Source: Saccharina japonica
Lineage: Eukaryota; Sar; Phaeophyceae; Laminariales; Laminariaceae
Assembly: GCA_008828725.1 (NCBI GenBank)
Contig: MEHQ01003179.1
Span: forward strand, 210,376 to 274,375
Direction: 5' to 3'
DNA: 64,000 nt
Position 1 is the first letter of the stretch, and the number at the start of each line of letters is the position of its first letter. The translations under genes were made by a program, and so were the position numbers. Below, in pieces: positions 43,213 through 52,412 of this stretch. The notes below the pieces were generated by a model. That model made no database searches, was not told where the DNA came from, and saw only the letters and a list, made by a program, of their open reading frames with translations.

Positions 43213-45495
43213 GTGTCCGCCGACGCATGGCGCGCGAACCTAACGCGAAGGCATCAAGAAGTAGGAGTCTCGTTCCCAGCCATCCCAACTCTGTCCGTCG
43301 AGGAACAAGGCTGGGCGGGGACGCGCGACAAGCCGAACGTAGACTACAGGCCGACTGTGACCGACGTAGAGCGAATCCATTCCGACGGAAACCGCGCCCG
43401 CATGCCATGGGAGGCACCTATGCACGACGCGGGAACGAATGGGGCCGGCTTTGTGCCAGGGGGCCTGAACTATCGATACGAGTTCTGGGAGAGCGTCGTG
43501 CTACGGGGCCATCCACAAAAAGCACAACTGCTCTCATATCTCAAGGACGGCGTGAGCGTATTTGAGTTCCTTACCCCAGAGTACCGGGGCACATCACGCG
43601 AGTCTCCCTACCGGCGGGACGCCTTCCCAGGGGCGTCGCTCCCCAACCGCATACCGCGGGACCACACAGAGTTCGTACGGTCCGAAATCGCCGCCCTAGT
43701 GAAACGGGGATGCCTGGTGAGGTGGCGAGACGTTCGAGGGCCGACCGGCCCAGCGCGCCCTCGGCTGGTGCTGCCTCTGTCCGTTGAGCCCTCGAAGCCG
43801 CGACTAGTCATTGACGCACGGGCGCTCAACGAGTGCTGCCGCCACGTTCCCTTCAAAATGGACACGGTGGCGAGGGTAGCGGACGTTGCGGAAGAGGGGA
43901 TCTTCATGGGAAGCCTGGACGACCGCTCCGGTTTCCATAATTTGAGCCTGCAGCCAGAGAGCTGGCCGCTCTTCGGGGTGGAGTACGCGGGTACGGACTA
44001 CGTGTGTACTACCATCCCGTTCGGCTGGAACGAGAGCCCGGTGTGCTACCACTCTCTTAGCGAGGCAAAAGCGGAGTACCTACGCTCTCGCGGTATCCCC
44101 GTCCTAGCATATATCGACGACGCTTGGTACGGAAATTTTTCCTCCACGTTTGGGTGTTCCGATAAGGTCCAATGGTTGTCCGCCGCGGAGGCCATACATG
44201 TGGGGATGTTGGTCTCGTACTTGTGTGGGTATTTCCTGTCGGATACCAAGTGCGACCTGAAGCCATCGAGAATACAGCGTTACCTCGGTATCTTGTGCGA
44301 TTCGACCACCACCTCGTTCCGGGTCCCGGAAGACAAGCTCCAGAAGCTCCACGCGTTGATCCGTGCCGTCCTGGAGCACGGCTCGCTTCCCGGGAAGCTG
44401 TTGGAGAGAATCGCGGGAAAGTGTGTCAGCATGTCCGTCGCGATACGCCCGGCGTCCCTGTGGACGCACTACATGTTCGCGGCGATCTCGAAAGCGAAGG
44501 GACATACGATCCAGTTGAGCCAGAAACCCGACCTGCGGGCGGAGCTTCACATATGGCTCGGGTTGTCGGCGACAACCCAGGAGGGGCCATGGTACAAACC
44601 ACGCCACTTCGCGTCACAGGTCACCGTAGCGGCGTCCGACGCGTCTTCGAACCAGTGGGGCGGCGTGGTATCATTGCCGCGGGGCGAGTTCTCTGCGGGC
44701 GGGGGATTCCCGCACGAGTGGCTACCACGCCATATCAATGGGAAGGAAATGTTCGCGTTGCTAGAAGTGCTGACGGAGTGCTGCCGAGCGCACCCGGGAC
44801 AATTACGGCGAGCGCAGTTGGTGATGGACGTAGACAACCGGTCCGTGGTGGACGCGTTCAAAAAAGGGCGGTCCAGAAATCCAGTCACGCACGGGCTGCT
44901 GGTCGGCTTGTTCGAGTTACAGGTGAACCAGGGATTCTGGTTGTCCCTGCGATGGGTGCCAACGGCGGACAACCAGTCGGCCGACGCGATTACTAGACCT
45001 GGGTTGGCCGAGATTATCCGGCTTCGGCCGGCGATGTTCGAACGATTGCAGGAGTTCTTCGGCGAATTCACTGTCGACCTCATGGCATCATCAGAAAACG
45101 CCCAGGAGGGCCACAACACGAGGACGGACGGGCAGCGAAGGCTACCCTTCTTCTCGCGGTACCACTGCGAGGGGTCGGCGGGGGTAGACGTCTTCCGGCA
45201 AAACGTATCAGTTACGCCGGGGGGGAACACGAGGGCATTCGGCTATTGCTTCCCACCCCCGGTCATGGTGGGACACGTGATACACCACATGGCCGAATGT
45301 AAAGCACACGCCGTGATCGTGCTCCCAGACGTGCGCGCGTACTGGTTCCCACGGGTCAGCCGGGCGACCGTGCGCGCGCTCGCACTCCCCCCGACGGGGA
45401 GCTTCGGCTACCCCCACCACCTGGACGGAGTGCGCGATTTCGTGTATAGGCGGCACGGAATGCGGGCGGTCGAAGTAGATTTCCGAAGCGGGTGA
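43213..45495 (+). CDS. Reverse transcriptase - RNase H - methyltransferase-like protein (pol)
   Basis: 760 codons, open right after a TAG. It starts at GTG and the first in-frame ATG is about residue 64, so the true 5' end is unclear (spliced or shifted). RT: PRLVIDARALN (about residue 195), SLDDRSGFHNL (motif A, about 234), PFGWNESP (motif B), LAYIDDAW (motif C, catalytic YIDD at about 300). RNase H: SDASSNQWGG (about 475), NGKEMFALLE (about 509), VMDVDNRS (about 538), PTADNQSADAI (about 587), giving the D-E-D-D set. Residues about 617-710 (FTVDLMASSENAQ, FGYCFPPPVM, AHAVIVLPDVRAYWF) match the Dam-like methyltransferase region after RNase H in DIRS/PAT elements, with FPPP in place of the catalytic NPP(Y/F). 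It makes element cDNA. No breaks are seen. Confidence 0.85.
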   Translation: MSADAWRANLTRRHQEVGVSFPAIPTLSVEEQGWAGTRDKPNVDYRPTVTDVERIHSDGNRARMPWEAPMHDAGTNGAGFVPGGLNYRYEFWESVVLRGHPQKAQLLSYLKDGVSVFEFLTPEYRGTSRESPYRRDAFPGASLPNRIPRDHTEFVRSEIAALVKRGCLVRWRDVRGPTGPARPRLVLPLSVEPSKPRLVIDARALNECCRHVPFKMDTVARVADVAEEGIFMGSLDDRSGFHNLSLQPESWPLFGVEYAGTDYVCTTIPFGWNESPVCYHSLSEAKAEYLRSRGIPVLAYIDDAWYGNFSSTFGCSDKVQWLSAAEAIHVGMLVSYLCGYFLSDTKCDLKPSRIQRYLGILCDSTTTSFRVPEDKLQKLHALIRAVLEHGSLPGKLLERIAGKCVSMSVAIRPASLWTHYMFAAISKAKGHTIQLSQKPDLRAELHIWLGLSATTQEGPWYKPRHFASQVTVAASDASSNQWGGVVSLPRGEFSAGGGFPHEWLPRHINGKEMFALLEVLTECCRAHPGQLRRAQLVMDVDNRSVVDAFKKGRSRNPVTHGLLVGLFELQVNQGFWLSLRWVPTADNQSADAITRPGLAEIIRLRPAMFERLQEFFGEFTVDLMASSENAQEGHNTRTDGQRRLPFFSRYHCEGSAGVDVFRQNVSVTPGGNTRAFGYCFPPPVMVGHVIHHMAECKAHAVIVLPDVRAYWFPRVSRATVRALALPPTGSFGYPHHLDGVRDFVYRRHGMRAVEVDFRSG

Positions 45496-45640
45496 TATAA
45501 CCTGACAATACGATCCCCCTTCCCCCCCCCCCCTTCCCGTCTTCCCGCGATCTCTCACGGCTCTACTTATGATATTCTATTTTCCATACGTTTCCCGTTC
45601 GGGGCCCTTCGATACCCCCGGGCGCGTCGCCTTCACCTAG

Positions 45641-47041
45641 CGATACGAGGAAGGGGCGCTGGGTATACTCCCGTATGGCGCAACGCGGGCGGCTGATTTT
45701 ATTCCGCGAGTTCTCTGCCCCGAGTGCCAGGGAATAAACTTGGGTTCGTATTCGTACTGTCAGTCATGCAAGCACCCCGCGTACAGGGGCCCCCCGGTGC
45801 CTCGAACCGACGAGGCGCCAGTCGAAATCGTGGACAGTAAGCTCGAGGAACGTATAAGCGAAGTGTTGGCAGCACTGGCAGGAAAGGCTGGTCAGCAGCG
45901 GAAATGTCGAGTGGCCGACGAGTTCGACGCTTTCCTTCGTACACGGACGAATAGTGAGAGGGGGTGGCAGACCGCGACCGACGTAGACGTGTTCGAGTGG
46001 CTGTGTTGGGTAGACTCGCACGGGAACGGTACCAAGTTAGTGCATGTAGTGACGTGCCCGGGAGTGGGGTTGGACGACAGCGCTCAGTGCAGTAGCGATG
46101 GCAAATGTAGGAAGCGGTATGCGGCCGCGTCCCTGGACAAAGGGAAAGTGTCGAAGCTCAAATGGGCCATGATAGAACTGCTCGGCAAACACAGCGACTG
46201 GGACCCCGTCGAGCAGCGAGGAAACCCCGTCGCAAGCCCGCTAGTACGGGGCTACTTGTCCAACGCGCAAGAGGAACAGCGACGAGGAGGGGTGTCGGTG
46301 AAACAGGCGCCCCCGCTGGTAGCGAGTCAACTGCAGAAGCTGGTCGCGGACATGCGCCGACGCGTGCTTACCCTACCAACAGCGGCAGAACGCTTCGCGA
46401 TGGTACGGGATGTGGCGATCTTCTGTGTTGCGTTCCACACCATGAAGCGCGGATTTGAACTGTCGGTAGCAGTGGCAGCACAGGTGTTGCAGATGTCGGG
46501 GGGCGAGGGTTACATCTTCAATTTTCTGTTCGGTAAAACGCTGCGGGAGTCGTCCCAAGCGGTAGTGGTGAAAAGGAACACCGACTGCCGGGAAATCTGC
46601 GCTGTGGCGGCCATGATCGAGTATCGACAGGCAGCGGAGTCCATGCGGTGGGCGCTAGCGGAGGGCTCAGGTTTCCTGTTCCCAAGCGTCCTAGAAAGCG
46701 GGGACAAGGGAAACCTGGCGCTGACGCCGGCGCAGATGACCTCGAACCTCCAGTCCCATTTGCGCGCAGCGGGTATGGAGGACAAGCGGTATACTTTGCA
46801 CTCCTTCCGAGTGGGAGGGGCAGCGAGCCACAATATGGATGGGACGGCCATGGACGTTCTCATGAAATACGTAGGATGGAAGTCCGTGGCCGTGGCGAGC
46901 AGATACGTCGGGGTAACTTCATCCGCGTCGGCGGCGAACGGAACGAAGCGTTCGCGCGACACTGCGTTTATACAGGCAGACGAGTTACCACTGTCGGAAG
47001 GGTTCGGAAAATCGTACGCGGCGTTCCCACGGAACAACTAA
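45641..47041 (+). CDS. Tyrosine recombinase of the PAT-like element
   Basis: The frame is open from 45641, right after TAG. Numbering from codon 45740, residues about 150-400 form the catalytic domain: R237 in MKRGFEL, K about 266 in FGKTLR, H354 and R357 in HSFRVGG, W380 in VGWKS and nucleophile Y389 in SRYVG, all present. The N-terminal part has the core-binding helices (CRVADEFDAFLRTRT). Upstream of codon 45740 the frame continues and encodes CPECQGINLGSYSYCQSC (C-x2-C-x10-C-x2-C), a zinc-ribbon-like motif that spans the TTG. No ATG precedes it in frame, so the start is unknown. The enzyme integrates circular element DNA without target duplication. It ends 150 bp before B1. Confidence 0.85.
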   Translation, partial: RYEEGALGILPYGATRAADFIPRVLCPECQGINLGSYSYCQSCKHPAYRGPPVPRTDEAPVEIVDSKLEERISEVLAALAGKAGQQRKCRVADEFDAFLRTRTNSERGWQTATDVDVFEWLCWVDSHGNGTKLVHVVTCPGVGLDDSAQCSSDGKCRKRYAAASLDKGKVSKLKWAMIELLGKHSDWDPVEQRGNPVASPLVRGYLSNAQEEQRRGGVSVKQAPPLVASQLQKLVADMRRRVLTLPTAAERFAMVRDVAIFCVAFHTMKRGFELSVAVAAQVLQMSGGEGYIFNFLFGKTLRESSQAVVVKRNTDCREICAVAAMIEYRQAAESMRWALAEGSGFLFPSVLESGDKGNLALTPAQMTSNLQSHLRAAGMEDKRYTLHSFRVGGAASHNMDGTAMDVLMKYVGWKSVAVASRYVGVTSSASAANGTKRSRDTAFIQADELPLSEGFGKSYAAFPRNN

Positions 47042-47189
47042 CGGGAGCAGAACCCCAAAGGGGCTCGTAGGCTAGAAGTTTGGGGATAATAAGGGAGTAA
47101 AGGAACCCGCTGAAAGGAAATACTACAAACAAGCGACGGCAGTGAGATACGAGAAGGGTCAACAAGTATGGGTGTGATCTCATGCCACA

Positions 47190-47250
47190 GCAGAGAGGCC
47201 TCATTGATCCCAAACTATATACGAATTAACCTACGTCGAATGTTACAACA
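47190..47250 (+). repeat. Split direct repeat B1
   Basis: GAGGCCTCATTGATCCCAAA, TATATACGAATTAACC, TACGTCGAATGTTACAACA. It matches B2 at 47602-47664 with one substitution in GCCTCA(T/C)TG and one A more in B2. It abuts A2 directly. Confidence 0.9.
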
Positions 47251-47395
47251 GTAATCTACAATCCCGAATAAAGAGGGGATGCCAGCAGGGCAAACCCCTG
47301 TTCGGGAAAGCCTATTTGTTGTGCTCAAAGAGAGGGTAGGCGAGGCGCACTCCGTGGGCGACTGCATAGCTCGACAACAGCACGATAAAGTAGAA
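47251..47395 (+). repeat. Split direct repeat A2
   Basis: Copy of A1, including AATAAA (47267-47272) and the CCCGAA/TTCGGG stem-loop. In a 3' position the AATAAA could serve as polyadenylation signal for the element transcript. A truncated ORF1 start (47279) repeats the first 39 residues of ORF1. Confidence 0.9.
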
Positions 47396-47601
47396 AATAG
47401 GTTAGGGAAAAAAACAGACCATCCCGACCACCCATCGTTAGTAGCGACGGGTACCGTCGACAACGACATCAGTTTTATTCGCGGTTTTGTTTTTGTTTTG
47501 TTTTTTACCAGGGTACCTACTCTCTGCGACGCGGTGCCGCGCTGATTGCCAGATAATCAACGGGGGAGTAGTAACCCCGGGTGAGAGTCTCCGGCTGATC
47601 G

Positions 47602-47664
47602 CAGCAGGAGGCCTCACTGATCCCAAACTATATACGAATTAACCTACGTCGAAATGTTACAACA
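47602..47664 (+). repeat. Split direct repeat B2, right end of the element
   Basis: Copy of B1, ending ACAACA and followed by GTA (47665-47667), which is also the first triplet of A1 and A2. Flanking DNA beyond is TAGTTATG. Confidence 0.85.
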
Positions 47665-47667
47665 GTA

Positions 47668-48013
47668 TAGTTATGTTTGTGAAATTTTCACACTTTTCGC
47701 AACTTTTCTCTCCGCGCGAGCGCTTTTCGGCAAAACGCTAAGTACCCCGACACTGGAGGCCCGGCCGGACACATTGGTCGAGGTTTGGGCTCGATCCGAG
47801 CTCTGTGGCTCGCGTGGAGGGCGCTCAAAGTTTTTTTTCGGCGGGAGGGGATAAGACGATTTCCCGGGTTTCGCTGAGTGAGGCCCTGTTTATGGTCAGT
47901 CGTGCGTTTTTTGTGCGTTTCTTGCCGAGAGCACGGGGAGCATACACGAACAGCAGCAGCACCACAGAGAGCGTGTTACAAACAGTACAACCTCAATGTT
48001 ACAACCCAGCTGC

Positions 48014-48046
<33 letters not shown>

Positions 48047-48515
48047 ATTACATCATGCATGCGCGTGCCTCAGATCCGTGCTGTACCGTGACGAGTTGCT
48101 TTTGTCGAAGCCTGCGATTTTCCGAGTCATGGTATCATACCTGCAGATCGATGCTCATGTACGAATCTCTCCGCTGTCCCGAAATGTAAGAAACTTTTGT
48201 TCATTAAAACTATGTATAAACTGTCGTTACTTTTCCGGGCAGAGTGATACAACACTCTGTGCGCCTCGAAGGCAGATCTGTGATGTGCTCTGTTGTTGCT
48301 ACGAGTAGTTTTGCTTTCATAGGAGCCAGCAATCCGTCACCAAACGACACCACCACCACCACTCTTCTACCCGCTGCTGCTGGTGATGTTGCTGTAGTGC
48401 TGTGGCTAGCTGTGTCTATCGGAGCCTACCGTCCATAATCCACACCATCTATCTACCCTTTTCTGTTCTGCTGCTGTGTGTGTAACAGAGCCACGCCCAC
48501 TCTGACAGGAAATTA
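47668..48515. other. No supportable gene
   Basis: CAG microsatellite (48016-48043) inside frames of 100-167 codons, and CACCACCAC at 48349-48363. A 64-codon plus-strand frame (48244-48438) has Thr-runs then a hydrophobic end (VAVVLWLAVSIGAY). Low-complexity bias makes these uncertain. Confidence 0.35.
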
Positions 48516-48776
48516 ATGACCGCTTTTGAATACCACGATACATCACACAACATGCAACGAACACAAGCAACGCCACAGCCCCGGCTAGAAGCACAAGCAG
48601 CAGACGTGACTGTGGCGGATCCACCGTATACTGCTGTGGCTATTCATAAGTGGTTGCTTCATCGCAGCAGGCTTGCATCCGTCATGGGCACCACCATCTC
48701 TCTCTCTTCTGCTGCTGTTCTGTTGTTGCTTGCTGCTGTGCTTGCATCATGTATGTGCGACCTGTCGTGTGTCTGA
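48516..48776 (+). CDS. Possible C-terminally anchored small protein
   Basis: An 86-codon frame from ATG 48516 with a polar N-terminal part (QATPQPRLEAQAADV) and a C-terminal hydrophobic span SSAAVLLLLAAVLASC ending near the stop. A CTG-rich stretch underlies the leucine/alanine run, so chance remains likely. It resembles in plan the anchor peptides at 51.0-51.5 kb. Confidence 0.2.
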   Translation: MTAFEYHDTSHNMQRTQATPQPRLEAQAADVTVADPPYTAVAIHKWLLHRSRLASVMGTTISLSSAAVLLLLAAVLASCMCDLSCV

Positions 48777-49788
48777 CGCGGGCCGCGACAAATAATCGTG
48801 TAGTACAGGAAATGTATCTTTGAAAGTATAGGCAAACGGTCACCATGCACGATTGTATGCTTGAAGGCTTGAGTTCGATCCTTGGCGATGACTCTGGATC
48901 CTTTTTTTTTTTTGTATTGTACGTAACCCAAACCCCCATAATATAAGACAGAGGAAGCACACAAAAACTAAGTGGATTTCTTAGGCAGATATACAATATC
49001 ATATGCGTATGATACAATATCGCATGCTGTTGTTTTGATATTAATAGTAGGTTTTCGATTCGCCCTTGCGCCACTCCCCCAGGCACGTCCCGGAGGGGAA
49101 CCTTGTATATTCTATCTATACAGCAGTAGGCAGGCCTATTTAAAGGGACCCGAGTGCGTTCGGGATAGGATATCTCTTGTTGTCCTTGTGTATATACCAA
49201 TATCCCTGATCAGAGTTGGTACCGGCCCCTTACAGTCAGTGGTGGGCCAAAATGATGGGCAGGGATTTGAGGTGCCCTATACTTTCCCAGGCGCATATCA
49301 GTATTGCAATAAAAGCTGGGCCTGGAGGTTTCGAGCGCCGCAAAGCACAGTAAAAAGCGCGAAAGTTGTGTATTAAACCTTACTCGCCTAGAGCAACTCA
49401 ACGCCTTCGCACTAAACGGCACTTCGAACAATGTGTTCAGAATAGATTCCTTCACTTTTTTTCTCGCATTCACGCATTCACACTGTTCCGAACTTTACCG
49501 CCCGAGACGCCTGAACACGCTATCCTTCATCCACGATCAAGCCCTTTCCAAACTCTAAGAAGGGGACTGTTCGGCATCTTATTAATATCAAGTACGGAAA
49601 TGATCGCCCAAGTCAACTTCGTACGGCCTCCAAACCCTTGGCCGACCGTTCGCTCTCGGTGCCAAAAATAGTTCGACATCGAAAACAAATATTATTTGTG
49701 CATATCGCAGAAAACGCGTTGGTGTCACACATTGTCTAAGCCCGTAACCACCATCAACGAATAAGCTCGGGAATGTGCACGTGTACAC
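48777..49788. other. No supportable gene
   Basis: T12 tract at 48902-48913. Frames up to about 170 codons occur on the minus strand (48682-49200) without recognisable content. Confidence 0.35.
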
Positions 49789-50037
49789 TTAGGGTCGTTC
49801 TTATCGAGCAACTTTTCCCCAAAATTTCCAAATATATTTTTCGCGCAATTTTTAGGACTTCCAAATTTTCCAAAAACAATTTCCAAATATTGGAATGCGA
49901 AGCCTTCCAAAAAATTTGCCCTTTGTTAAAATTCCAAATTCCCAAATAAATCCTGTTTTTTCTTGATTTTCCTGTTTTTTTTGGAAAAACAAATTGAAAT
50001 TTTTTGGAAAAAAGTTGCTCGATAAGAACGACCCTTA
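49789..50037. mobile_element. PIF/Harbinger-like MITE, 243 bp, TTA target duplication
   Basis: TTA at 49789-49791 and 50035-50037 flank a 243-bp element whose ends are inverted repeats identical for 25 bases, beginning GGGTCGTTCTTATCGAGCAA. The interior is AT-rich with repeated TTCCAAA/TTTGGAA words and has no coding capacity. The terminus is related to that of 283-1021. Confidence 0.8.
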
Positions 50038-50318
50038 AGGGCCCCCTTCAGTTAAAACAAAAAATAGTACTTAAATATCTTGAAAAAATGTGTTTCGTCT
50101 TTCTTACAGCAGCCATACTATTTCTGGTACAATAACACCATATCATTAACTCCCTACCCAACACGGCGTAGCTCCAGTTCTAATGATCAGACCCGCTCCC
50201 GACCAACGTATACCTTAAAATGTACTGTCTATATGAGGTATTGGGGCCCTTGGGTCTGGAAGGGAGAGCAGGCATTGCGGTGTTTACATCCCGAACGAAA
50301 TTGCTCCCCAGCAAGAAT

Positions 50319-51005
50319 GCATAATATTTCTACGTAAAACACAAAAAAAAAAAGAAATATGAGTTTTGTTGTCAACCAACCGAATGAAGTTTTGGTAGTC
50401 ATGGGCCCTGCCGGCGAAATGGGCTTTAGCGACGTAAGCGGTATTCTGGTGAGAGGCAAGAGGACGGATAAGGTATTCACTCTCCTCGAGTGTCTCGTGC
50501 TTGACGTGTATAGCTGCGTGAATAGAGCAGAGGCACACGAGCAGACGGCACGACACTGCCCGCTGCCGACTGATAGGCCTAGACTAGGCCTACTGTGGTG
50601 GTTTCGCTCGAGATAACTACGGATGGGCGTGCACGCGGCATTTACTTGGGAGGATGGCTGTTTCGTGGAACATCACAAGAAGATTATCGAGGCCTCGCGG
50701 GTGTGTGTGGGAAGATATGCCCCGTGCTGTGAATCATAGAATTTAGGTGTGATTGCTATTTATGCCTAAACTATAGAGTTCGAACTCATTACTGGTTTGT
50801 TGGCGCGCCGATGCGCGAGTTCCTGGTTGACAATGCCTGTTACTCGTACATATTTGCTTGTGATGCGAAATGTACGAGTACAGACAGGTGTTTTTGTTGA
50901 GCCTTATAGCAAGCAGCACGTACAACCAACAGTACATTTATTATACAAGCATACGTACGAGTACACACGAAGTGTTATTATATCATGCATTATCACATAT
51001 ACATA
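50319..51005 (+). repeat. Dispersed repeat R650, copy 2
   Basis: The best-preserved copy, from GCATAATATTTCTACGT to the ACGAGTACACACGAAGTG and GCATTATCACATA end. It holds a perfect 9-1-9 palindrome, TAGGCCTAG-A-CTAGGCCTA (50574-50592). A plus-strand frame (50359-50616, 85 codons) and a minus-strand frame (50284-50556) are open. Only parts of each survive in other copies, so neither is a proven gene. Confidence 0.85.
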
Positions 51006-51019
51006 CAAAAATTATTTGG

Positions 51020-51500
51020 TACCTGGTATACCTCGTATCCTCCTTACGACAAGTTAATGTGATGGCACTCGCTCGGGTTTCGATATAGATACCTGACAAA
51101 TACGTATATAATCAAGGCAACGCCAAGTGTTGCCGGTAGAAGGAACAAATGCTATGTGTTAAAATTCCAGTTCGCAATCTCATTTCTCAGTCTCAAGTCT
51201 CAGAAATACATCACCACCAGTCGTTTTTGTTTTTCACCGAATAGTCTCAGTTCTCAGGATAATAAGGCGTACCTGGTACTTGGTGAGATTTACGACAATT
51301 TGATGGCTCTCGCTCGTGTTTTGATACATGATACCTACATACGTACAGAATCAAGGCAATGCCAAGTGTTGCAGGAAGAAGATACACACAGGCTGAAAAT
51401 TGTTGCTGCTCAGTTCGCAACCTCGTCTGTTTTTCAGTCTCAGTCTTAGAAATGCACCATAAGCTCAGTTTTGGTGTGTGCAACGGACTCTGATACAACC
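51020..51500. repeat. Tandem duplication, about 250 bp per unit, each starting TACCTGGTA
   Basis: Units begin at 51020 and 51270. Both contain GATGGC(A/T)CTCGCTCG, CAAGGCAA(C/T)GCCAAGTGTTGC, AGTTCGCAA and CAGTCTCA. On the minus strand each encodes a related membrane segment, LFLLPATLGVALIIYVFV and VYLLPATLGIALILYVCR, followed by a basic tail. Conservation at protein level through many base changes suggests former coding function. Confidence 0.65.
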
Positions 51501-51540
51501 CGTAAGTACGCACGATGGAAGTATTACACTCAGCTAGCAA
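51247..51540 (-). CDS. Unknown small membrane-anchored protein
   Basis: A 97-codon minus-strand frame from an ATG. About 50 polar residues (LRTEQQQFSAC) precede one membrane span, VYLLPATLGIALILYVC, and a basic, histidine-containing tail. The neighbouring unit (51035-51160, minus) encodes a paralogous span and tail ending in a stop, without a clear upstream start. A single-pass protein with a short cytoplasmic tail is suggested. I recognise no family. Confidence 0.35.
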   Translation of the reverse strand: MLAECNTSIVRTYGLYQSPLHTPKLSLWCISKTETEKQTRLRTEQQQFSACVYLLPATLGIALILYVCRYHVSKHEREPSNCRKSHQVPGTPYYPEN

Positions 51541-51793
51541 ATATGAGTTTCGACGAAATCCTCGATCTCACACCTGTTTTTTATTTCATTATATATTACT
51601 GCCAATACGCGCCGTACCTCCAAATTTGCACACCAAAAATATCATGTATGTAGACTATATACTGGTACATATAATACGTATTGTATACTTATAACCATGT
51701 AACATCGTTGTGAACAGCGAGTAGGAACACATACATAATGAGTACCACAGGTAATATTTAATAATCAGATCCGAGACAGAAAAAGCGAAAAAA

Positions 51794-52412
51794 GCATACT
51801 ATTTCTACGTGAAGTACAGAAAAAAAGAAATGTGAGTTTTGTTGTCAACCAACCGAATTAAGTTTTGGTAGTCATGGGCTCTGCCGACGTATGGGCTCTA
51901 CCGACGTAAGTAGCGTTCTGGCGAGAGGCAGGGAGGACGGAAGAGGTGTTCACTCTCCTCGAGTGCCTCGTGCTTGATGTGCATAGCTGCGTGAATAGAG
52001 CAGAGGCACACGAGCAGACGGCACGACACTGCCCGCTGCCGACTGATAGGCCTAGACTAGGCCTACTGTGGTGGTTTCGCTCGAGATAACTACGGATGGG
52101 CGTGCACGCGGCATTTATTTGGGAGGATGGCTGTTTCGTGGAACATCACACGAAGATTATCGAGGCCTCGCGGGTATGTGTGGGAAGATATGCCCCGTGC
52201 TGTGACTCATGGAGTTTAGGTGTGATTGCTATATATGCCTAAACTATAGAGTTCGAACTCATCACTGGTTTCTTGCGCGCCGATGCGCGAGTTCCAGGTT
52301 GACGATGCCTGTTACTCGTACATATTTGCTTGTGATGCGAAATAAACGAGTACAGACAGGTGCTTGTGTCGAGCCTTCTAGCAAGCAGCACGTACAAGTA
52401 CATTTATTATAA
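51794..52412 (+). repeat. Dispersed repeat R650, copy 3
   Basis: Nearly identical to copy 2 over most of its length, including the TAGGCCTAG-A-CTAGGCCTA palindrome (52047-52065), but with a short internal duplication of GGGCTCTGCCGACGTAT-type sequence (about 51877-51908) and a shortened 3' end at ACATTTATTATA. Confidence 0.85.

Larger units (their letters stand above)
37765..47667 (+). mobile_element. PAT-like tyrosine-recombinase retrotransposon, apparently full length
   Basis: The 9.9-kb element has split direct repeats in the order A1 (37765-37909), coding region, B1 (47190-47250), A2 (47251-47395), B2 (47602-47664), as in PAT/Ngaro elements. It encodes an unknown ORF1, a CCHC Gag-like protein, RT-RNase H with a DIRS-type methyltransferase-like extension, and a tyrosine recombinase with all catalytic residues. 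The methyltransferase-like part points to the PAT branch, since Ngaro elements lack it. GTA is shared by both outer ends and by the B1/A2 junction, as expected for integration of a circular intermediate by a recombinase, with no target duplication. A repeats differ at only two of 145 positions, so insertion is recent. Confidence 0.85.

Noticed and set aside
43211..43213. AG before the RT frame and before the recombinase frame (45639-45640) as splice acceptors
   Set aside because: Both AGs belong to the TAG stop that simply delimits the open frame, so they are not independent evidence for splicing.
37765..47667. Integrated virus or virophage rather than a retrotransposon
   Set aside because: The RT-RNase H, tyrosine recombinase and split direct repeats fit DIRS-order elements. 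No capsid, ATPase, polymerase B or envelope gene is present.
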